Below, piece by piece: positions 6,385 through 10,632 of a stretch of DNA of 10,632 nt. Each line of letters starts with the position of its first letter. Position 1 is the stretch's first letter. The position numbers and the translations under genes are program-made. Location: NCBI GenBank assembly GCA_964597495.1, contig CAZQYC010000108.1, forward strand, positions 1 through 10,632. Direction: 5' to 3'. Origin of the DNA: CAZQYC01 sp964597495 (GTDB lineage: Bacteria; Pseudomonadota; Gammaproteobacteria; Steroidobacterales; Steroidobacteraceae). Below the pieces are notes generated by a model. It was not told where the DNA came from. It made no database searches and saw nothing but the letters and a program-made list of their open reading frames with translations.

Positions 6385-6777
6385 TCAGCGAGCGGCTAAC
6401 GTTTTCCGAATGACCGCCGCGCCTTGATCCATCATCGACTCAATGCGCGCCGCAGCGTCGTTGGGCAATACGTCCGTGATCCAGACAAATCGAGTCCGGC
6501 CATCGTCCGTTTCGAATATTTGGGCCGATGCGTTGTGATGAATGGCGACACCGACTGCGGAGTAGGCGACTCGCCGTGCTTTATCGTCGCTGCCTACGAG
6601 CAATTCGCGGATCGTCATTCCGTTGCCGAAGGTGATGACTCGTGCGTCACCGTCCATCCGGCACGCCGTGACGAATCCAGGGGCGAGTTTTTCATGCACG
6701 GCGCCGAAATCTCGCAATGCGTCCCAGGCCTTTTCCGGCGAAACGTCGATCAGAATTTCTTTGATGATGGTGGCCAT
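6385..6777 (-). CDS. SRPBCC-family (START-like, polyketide cyclase/dehydrase-type) small protein
   Basis: A 130-residue cytoplasmic protein of the SRPBCC fold, a helix-grip barrel with a deep pocket for hydrophobic ligands. Typical features in order are MATIIKEILIDVSPEKAWDALRDFGAVHEKLAPGF at the N-terminus (opening strand and first helix), CRMDGDARVITFGNGM, RELLVGSDDKARRVAYS, HHNASAQIF (residues 80-88), TRFVWITDVLPNDAA and a long C-terminal helix ending in VIRKTLAAR. The frame extends upstream to an ATG at 6852, but the ATG at 6777 begins exactly where SRPBCC proteins of this kind start. A candidate promoter would also start transcription close to 6852. The Shine-Dalgarno at 6777 is weak. Ligand and reaction are unknown for this subgroup. 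The neighbours (dinB upstream, kinase downstream) give no functional clue. Confidence 0.8.
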   Translation of the reverse strand: MATIIKEILIDVSPEKAWDALRDFGAVHEKLAPGFVTACRMDGDARVITFGNGMTIRELLVGSDDKARRVAYSAVGVAIHHNASAQIFETDDGRTRFVWITDVLPNDAAARIESMMDQGAAVIRKTLAAR

Positions 6778-6858
6778 GCTCGTTGCCGTCCGGATCGATT
6801 TAGAAGCAGCGGGCATGCTGTTCGTGCAGGCACATGTAATCGCCGCCGCCATGATTCG

Positions 6859-6887
6859 AATCTACTCCGCGAAGCAAAGTTCGACAA
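6859..6887 (-). promoter_or_regulatory. Candidate sigma70 promoter of the SRPBCC gene
   Basis: On the minus strand TTGTCG (6887-6882) and TAGATT (6864-6859) are spaced by exactly 17 nt, each matching 4 of 6 consensus bases. Initiation near 6852 would leave about 75 nt of leader before the start at 6777. A T-rich run follows the dinB stop just upstream, so the gene may be transcribed separately from dinB. Confidence 0.35.
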
Positions 6888-6933
6888 TCGGCGCGGAAGC
6901 AAATAAAAAAACAGGCCTTTCGGAACTTTCGAG

Positions 6934-8145
6934 CTAGCCGGTCGGTAACGTGTTGCCTCGTAGCAGCGCATGCGAGCCGAATTTTGCGCGAATGAGGTCG
7001 ACGGCGGAATCCAAGCGCGCGCTTTCGTTCATGGCGCGCGCGACACTCGAGTTCGTTTGTGCGAATTGCGTATCGAAGAGCGATAGCTGGGTGGCTGAGG
7101 CGAGATCGTAGGCTCCTACGCCTAGCAACCGCACGGCCGCGCCGGGATGTTCGGCCAGCCAGTCATCCAATAGTCGCTGTGCCAGGTCGGCGATAGTGCG
7201 GCTGTCATTGGTTGCGGGCTGGCAATGGCGCTGTCGCGTAAACGTGGCGAAGTCGTGGCGGCGGATTTTAACGGCGATACCGTTCGTCGAGATTTGCTTG
7301 GCGCGCAGCCGGCTCGATGTGCGATCCGCTAGCCGTAGTAACTCCGCTCGCAGGAGATTGACGCTGTCGATATCGACGTCGAAGGTGGTTTCGGTGCTGA
7401 TCTGTTTTTCGTCTCGTTCGGCCAACACCGGACGGTCGTCGATACCCGAGGCGCGCTGACGAACGTGATGCGCATCGCGGCCGAAAATCGGTTGCAACTG
7501 CGCATCGCTTGCAGAGCGTAGATCGCGGAACGAATGTATTCCTTGTGCGTGCAACTTGGCTTGCGTCTTGGGTCCCACTCCAAAGAGCTTCGCAATCGGC
7601 AATGGATCCAAGGTCTGCCGAATGTCCTCCTGAGTAACGACCACCAGTCCGTCGGGTTTGCGCAAGTCCGATGCGATTTTGGCGACGAGCTTGTTCGGCG
7701 CAATGCCCACCGAAGCCGTGAGCAACGTCCGAGCACGCACGGCTTGCTTGATTTCCCGCGCGATCTTGAGCGCCGGACCGAAGATCGATTGACTTCCTGT
7801 GACGTCTAAGAACGCTTCGTCCAGCGAGAGTTCTTGAACCAACGGGGTATAGCGCTTCAAGATGGCAAATACTTCCGCTGAAGCTTCCTTATAGACGGTC
7901 ATGCGCGGGGCAACGAAGACGCCCTGCGGGCAGAGGCGCCGCGCCTCGCTCACCGGCATGGCGGAGTGCACGCCGAACCGGCGAGCCTCGTAGCTCGCCG
8001 TCGCGACGACGCCACGCGCCCCAGTCCCGGCGACAATGACCGGTTGGCCGCGAAGATCCGCACGATCTCGCTGTTCCACCGAAGCGTAGAACGCATCCAT
8101 ATCGACGTGCAGTATTGCGCGAGGTGCGGGGGAACGTAGGTCCAT
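6934..8145 (-). CDS. dinB: DNA polymerase IV (Y-family translesion polymerase)
   Basis: DinB is a low-fidelity Y-family polymerase that extends DNA past lesions and mismatched ends, recruited by the sliding clamp. The 403-residue product shows the palm signature HVDMDAFYASVE with metal-binding Asp15 and steric-gate position Tyr20, the second acidic pair in LSLDEAFLD (Asp109, Glu110), SVGIAPNKLVAKIASD and KPDGL, a helix-hairpin-helix near LFGVGPKTQAKLHAQGI (187-203), and a little-finger domain from about 245. QLSLF (353-357) is a probable beta-clamp-binding motif. It is followed by a tail of about 45 residues with LDSAVDLIRAKFGSHALLRG, which resembles tails of many DinB proteins. AGGA lies 8 nt before the ATG, supporting this start. 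It is divergent from gshA with 160 nt between them. I see no recognisable LexA box. The stop is TAG at 6934-6936, followed on the minus strand by a T tract without a clear stem. Confidence 0.95.
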   Translation of the reverse strand: MDLRSPAPRAILHVDMDAFYASVEQRDRADLRGQPVIVAGTGARGVVATASYEARRFGVHSAMPVSEARRLCPQGVFVAPRMTVYKEASAEVFAILKRYTPLVQELSLDEAFLDVTGSQSIFGPALKIAREIKQAVRARTLLTASVGIAPNKLVAKIASDLRKPDGLVVVTQEDIRQTLDPLPIAKLFGVGPKTQAKLHAQGIHSFRDLRSASDAQLQPIFGRDAHHVRQRASGIDDRPVLAERDEKQISTETTFDVDIDSVNLLRAELLRLADRTSSRLRAKQISTNGIAVKIRRHDFATFTRQRHCQPATNDSRTIADLAQRLLDDWLAEHPGAAVRLLGVGAYDLASATQLSLFDTQFAQTNSSVARAMNESARLDSAVDLIRAKFGSHALLRGNTLPTG

Positions 8146-8203
8146 GACGCTATCCTACCGGAGCGCGGGGCGCGTCTTCCAAAACGATCGATGTAAATTT
8201 CTT

Positions 8204-8229
8204 AATGCAGTCTTAAATTAAAGTGCATT
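8204..8229. repeat. Interrupted inverted repeat in the dinB-gshA divergent promoter region
   Basis: AATGCA (8204-8209) and TGCATT (8224-8229) are exact inverted arms around an AT-rich, partly palindromic 14-nt centre. The repeat ends 2 nt before the TTGACG box proposed for gshA. It lies 59-84 nt upstream of the dinB start, so it could act as a shared operator. It is not a LexA (CTG-N10-CAG) site. Confidence 0.5.
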
Positions 8230-8231
8230 GC

Positions 8232-8260
8232 TTGACGGTTCGCAGCGCTTCGACAACACT
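8232..8260 (+). promoter_or_regulatory. Candidate sigma70 promoter of gshA
   Basis: TTGACG (8232-8237, 5 of 6 to the -35 consensus) is followed by a 17-nt spacer and AACACT (8255-8260), a poor -10 with 3 of 6 matches. Initiation near 8267 would give a leader of about 40 nt. The weak -10 together with the adjoining inverted repeat suggests dependence on an activator, which is inference. Confidence 0.35.
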
Positions 8261-8305
8261 GCCGAATCCAATTAGGCCCTTCGTCCTCCACGGCTTCCAA
8301 TACGC

Positions 8306-9904
8306 ATGTCATTCAGCGGTATCGATCGAACTTTCGAGCGTCGCTTGGCCGGGCTCGTGAACAGCCGCGAGCGCGGCGTATTGCGCGGCGGTCTTAAAGG
8401 CGTGGAAAAGGAATCGCTGCGCGTGACGACCGAGGGGCGATTGGCGCAAACGCCGCATCCGCCGTCATTGGGCTCGGCGCTCACTAACGAGATCATCACC
8501 ACCGACTACTCGGAGGCATTGATCGAATTGGTCACGCCGACGTTCAGCGAGTCGTGGGAGCTCCTGCAATTTTTGTGCGATCTGCATCAATTCGTCTACC
8601 GGCACATCGGCGACGAACTCCTCTGGGCGACCAGCATGCCGGGTTATCTGCCGGGCGACGCCGGCATTCCGATTGCGCGCTACGGCCGCTCGAATGTCGG
8701 GCGCATGAAAGAGGTGTATCGCGAAGGGCTTGGTCATCGCTATGGCCGAATGATGCAAGCGATTTCGGGCGTGCATTTTAATTATTCGTTTCCCGACAAG
8801 TTTTGGCCCGTACTGGCGGAGCTTTTGGAGCGGCGCGATTCGGGACGCGACTTCGTATCCGATCGTTACTTCGCCTTGCTGCGCAACTACCGGCGCTATG
8901 GATGGCTCATTCTCTATTTGTTCGGCAACTCGCCGGTGCTGTGCGCTTCGTTTCTGCGCGGACGTGCGCACACGCTTAAACAATTGACGCCAGGCACGTT
9001 GTACGAACCCTATGCCACTTCGCTGCGCATGAGCGATCTCGGGTATCGAAACAAGAACCAGGCCGGCGTGAGCATTTCCGTCAATAGTTTGGATGAGTAC
9101 ATCCGCGATCTGTCGCGCGCAGTCACGATTCCGAACGCGGAGTACGAGCGTATCGGCGTGAAAGTCGAAGGCGCGAACGGCGCCGAATATCGCCAGCTGA
9201 ATACCAATCTTCTGCAGATCGAGAACGAGTACTACAGCTTCATTCGTCCCAAGCGCGTCATTCATTCCGGAGAGCGGCCTACACAGGCCTTGGCACGGGC
9301 CGGCGTGCAGTACGTGGAAGTGCGCGCGCTCGATGTGAGCGCATTCGATCCGGTGGGCGTCAATCAAAATAAATTGCGCTTCATCGAAGCGTTCCTAGCG
9401 CTGTGCATCCTGAAAGACAGCCCGCTTATCGAAGCGGATGAACAGGACGTTCTGGACGGCAATCACGCGACGGTCGCCCATCGCGGGCGCGAACCGGGAT
9501 TGATGCTCGCCGCCGGGAGTAAGCGGCGCAGCCTCGAGTCGTGGGCCTTTGAGCTCATCGACGAAATGCGCGGTGTCTGCGAATTGCTGGACGAAGGCGA
9601 ACGGGACCGTCCTTACATAGCGGCCCTTGATGTGCAAACGGCAAAAATTCGCGACTCATCGCTGACGCCTGCGGCTCGCACGCTGCGTGAGTTACAGGCA
9701 CGCGGTGAATCGTTCGACGAATTTGCTTTATATATGTCGAAAATTCATAAGGCCTATTTCGTGGATTTATATCCGCCGAACAAACAGCGGCTTGCGGAAT
9801 TTCGTCGAGAAGCGGACGAGAGCCTTAAAAAGCAGGCCGCCATCGAACGGGCAGATACCCTGGCCTTCGACGACTACCTCGCGCAGTATTTCGCGTCTCG
9901 GTAA
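8306..9904 (+). CDS. gshA: Glutamate-cysteine ligase (gamma-glutamylcysteine synthetase)
   Basis: GshA joins L-glutamate and L-cysteine with ATP to gamma-glutamylcysteine, the first and limiting step of glutathione synthesis in the cytoplasm. The 532-residue length fits the gammaproteobacterial type 1 family (518 in E. coli). Segments matching the E. coli enzyme in order are GLKGVEKESLRV with Glu34 in the acidic ATP/metal region, HPPSLGSALTNEIITTDYSEALIELVTP, MPGYLPGDAGIPIARYGRSNVGRMKEVYREGL, ISGVHFNYS, YGWLILYLFGNSPVLCASFL, PYATSLRMSDLGYRNKNQ, QIENEYYSFIRPKRV (about 303-317) and VEVRALDVSAFDPVGV. No Shine-Dalgarno precedes ATG 8306, but no better start exists and the N-terminus fits the family. 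gshB is not in the window. The gene runs divergently from dinB; a small frame follows 203 nt downstream. Confidence 0.96.
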   Translation: MSFSGIDRTFERRLAGLVNSRERGVLRGGLKGVEKESLRVTTEGRLAQTPHPPSLGSALTNEIITTDYSEALIELVTPTFSESWELLQFLCDLHQFVYRHIGDELLWATSMPGYLPGDAGIPIARYGRSNVGRMKEVYREGLGHRYGRMMQAISGVHFNYSFPDKFWPVLAELLERRDSGRDFVSDRYFALLRNYRRYGWLILYLFGNSPVLCASFLRGRAHTLKQLTPGTLYEPYATSLRMSDLGYRNKNQAGVSISVNSLDEYIRDLSRAVTIPNAEYERIGVKVEGANGAEYRQLNTNLLQIENEYYSFIRPKRVIHSGERPTQALARAGVQYVEVRALDVSAFDPVGVNQNKLRFIEAFLALCILKDSPLIEADEQDVLDGNHATVAHRGREPGLMLAAGSKRRSLESWAFELIDEMRGVCELLDEGERDRPYIAALDVQTAKIRDSSLTPAARTLRELQARGESFDEFALYMSKIHKAYFVDLYPPNKQRLAEFRREADESLKKQAAIERADTLAFDDYLAQYFASR

Positions 9905-10029
9905 CGGTATTGCCCTTAGTACGGACGTGGCTTGTCCATCCGGCAACTATAAGCTGAGGGACCTCAGGAACTTAGAACTCCGTCCTGAAATATGTGAATT
10001 GGAGACATGGAAATTTAACAGAGTCTCTC

Positions 10030-10041
10030 TAGAATGCGCCC
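10030..10041 (+). promoter_or_regulatory. Possible -10 box with GC-rich discriminator before the small gene
   Basis: TAGAAT (10030-10035, 5 of 6 to the -10 consensus) is followed directly by GCGCCC, a GC-rich discriminator like those of stringently controlled stable-RNA promoters. No acceptable -35 hexamer is found at 16-18 nt upstream, so this is a partial promoter signal only. It lies about 70 nt before the start of the small reading frame. Confidence 0.25.
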
Positions 10042-10107
10042 TCCCAAAACAAGACTAAAAACACTTAAGAATCGCGATTTAGGACTTTGAAGGACACTGC
10101 TGATTTT

Positions 10108-10323
10108 ATGACTATCGCTTTCGATCAAGATCGTACGCCCCGCCGCGATGTAACGGCTGCCAATGACGATCATGTCGGACATGCCGCTTCATTCAACCCT
10201 TCACACAGCACTCCCTCGGCTGTGCAGGCTGCAAAAACGGGTGGCTGGGACGCCTACGATGTGTGGCGCCGGCTCATCAAAGAGGCACGCGAGCGTCGCG
10301 CAGGCCGTTCGTTCCCCCTATAA
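10108..10323 (+). CDS. Small hypothetical protein (71 residues), unrecognised
   Basis: I do not recognise this protein. It has 71 residues from ATG 10108. AAGGA lies 13 nt upstream, which is rather far; an in-frame TTG at 10087 would add 7 residues but has AGGA only 2 nt away. The N-terminal two thirds are polar and probably disordered (Asp, Thr, Asn, His, Ser). The C-terminus WDAYDVWRRLIKEARERRAGR is a likely amphipathic, strongly basic helix with two tryptophans. There is no signal peptide, membrane helix or cysteine. The composition contrast between a disordered head and a compact helical tail is coding-like rather than random. A promoter-like -10 with a GC-rich discriminator lies upstream. 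It follows gshA on the same strand after 203 nt. A small nucleic-acid- or protein-binding role would be speculation. Confidence 0.5.
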   Translation: MTIAFDQDRTPRRDVTAANDDHVGHAASFNPSHSTPSAVQAAKTGGWDAYDVWRRLIKEARERRAGRSFPL

Positions 10324-10632
10324 GTACCTATAGCGGGAGACGCGGGAAGGGGCTTGAGGCTGTTGATCGCTTCCGGGCTTCAACGTCGGTGAGTCGTCTA
10401 CGAGCGTTCTGTTTGCGCGACTTGGACTGAGTCGAAGCAAAACGGTAGTTCCGCGGGTTTCTCCTCTGTACTTTCTTCCGCGAATGCGTGCTTTCTGCTT
10501 GTGTCGGTTCAGGGTTTCCCGGTACCGTACGCGCGCTGTAAAGCCGGTTGTTGGCAGACTAACTCTACTTAACCCGTGCTAACCACCGTGACTGCTGCTT
10601 TCAGTTACACCGTCACCAGTTACACCGTCACC
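10324..10632. other. Region without a convincing gene (309 nt)
   Basis: Frames here are short. One plus-strand frame (10484-10582, 32 codons) has no ribosome binding site and no recognisable sequence. No tRNA, rRNA or clear intrinsic terminator is visible. The last 30 nt are a tandem repeat, and one frame is open from 10573 to the window end, so a gene may begin here and continue outside. Confidence 0.5.
10603..10632 (+). repeat. 15-nt tandem repeat, two copies at the window end
   Basis: AGTTACACCGTCACC occurs at 10603-10617 and 10618-10632 with no mismatch, and the array runs into the end of the window, so more copies may follow. The unit is a multiple of three. In the frame open from 10573 it encodes SYTVT SYTVT, after GTG codons at 10576 and 10588 that could be starts but lack a Shine-Dalgarno. 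Confidence 0.8.

Noticed and set aside
6895..6933. T run downstream of dinB on the minus strand
   Set aside because: A run of seven T follows GGCCTG, but I could not pair a stable stem before it, so a terminator is not claimed.
8146..8305. LexA (SOS) box for dinB
   Set aside because: No CTG-N10-CAG-like site was found. The AATGCA/TGCATT repeat does not fit the LexA consensus, though lineage-specific LexA sites cannot be excluded.
8465..9367. 300-codon minus-strand reading frame
   Set aside because: It lies wholly antisense to gshA, which is well supported. GC-rich codon use often leaves such open antisense frames.
9954..9967. Hairpin CTGAGG-GA-CCTCAG 50 nt after gshA
   Set aside because: The inverted repeat is perfect but short and no T run follows. 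A terminator role is not supported.
10484..10582. 32-codon plus-strand frame starting MRAFCLC
   Set aside because: No ribosome binding site, no recognisable composition, and it ends just before the terminal repeat.
1..10632. CRISPR array, tRNA, rRNA, insertion sequence or toxin-antitoxin pair
   Set aside because: No regularly spaced repeats, cloverleaf-like sequence, rRNA segments, transposase or paired small genes were seen. The tandem repeats present are too few and lack spacers.

Overview
The window looks like chromosomal DNA of a gammaproteobacterium of moderately high GC. The glutamate-cysteine ligase is the proteobacterial GshA type, and its sequence lines up well with the enterobacterial enzyme. 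The mix of a secreted esterase, a large BarA/GacS-like hybrid kinase and a TrbF relic would fit an environmental lineage such as Steroidobacteraceae or Xanthomonadales, but nothing here fixes the family.

Layout. Positions 1-360 (+) hold the N-terminal half of a TrbF/VirB8-like conjugation protein. Its homology stops abruptly, so this looks like the broken edge of an integrated conjugative element. Facing it tail to tail, 410-1948 (-) encodes a secreted two-domain protein: signal peptide, DNRLRE/CBM96-like beta module, then a PHB-depolymerase/feruloyl-esterase-type hydrolase. A 409-nt gap (1949-2357) carries its likely promoter, a perfect 12-bp palindrome and a short direct repeat. Next, 2358-6017 (-) encodes a membrane hybrid histidine kinase (six membrane segments, GAF, PAS, HisKA, HATPase, two receivers, Hpt). 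Its leader contains a tandem 29-nt repeat and a strong hairpin. Upstream on the same strand lie a small SRPBCC protein (6385-6777) and DNA polymerase IV (6934-8145). dinB is divergent from gshA (8306-9904, +), and a near-palindrome sits in their shared control region. After gshA come a small unrecognised reading frame (10108-10323, +) and about 300 nt without a convincing gene. The window ends in two copies of a 15-nt repeat.

The genes do not form one pathway. dinB (translesion synthesis) and gshA (glutathione synthesis) are both stress-related and share a divergent promoter region, but joint regulation is only an inference. The kinase has no response regulator beside it, so its output partner must be encoded elsewhere. 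I see no complete new defence or mobile system. The most notable items are the carbohydrate-binding-like/esterase fusion, the repeat-bearing leader of the kinase, the truncated trbF, the divergent operator-like repeat, the unrecognised small protein and the terminal 15-nt repeat.
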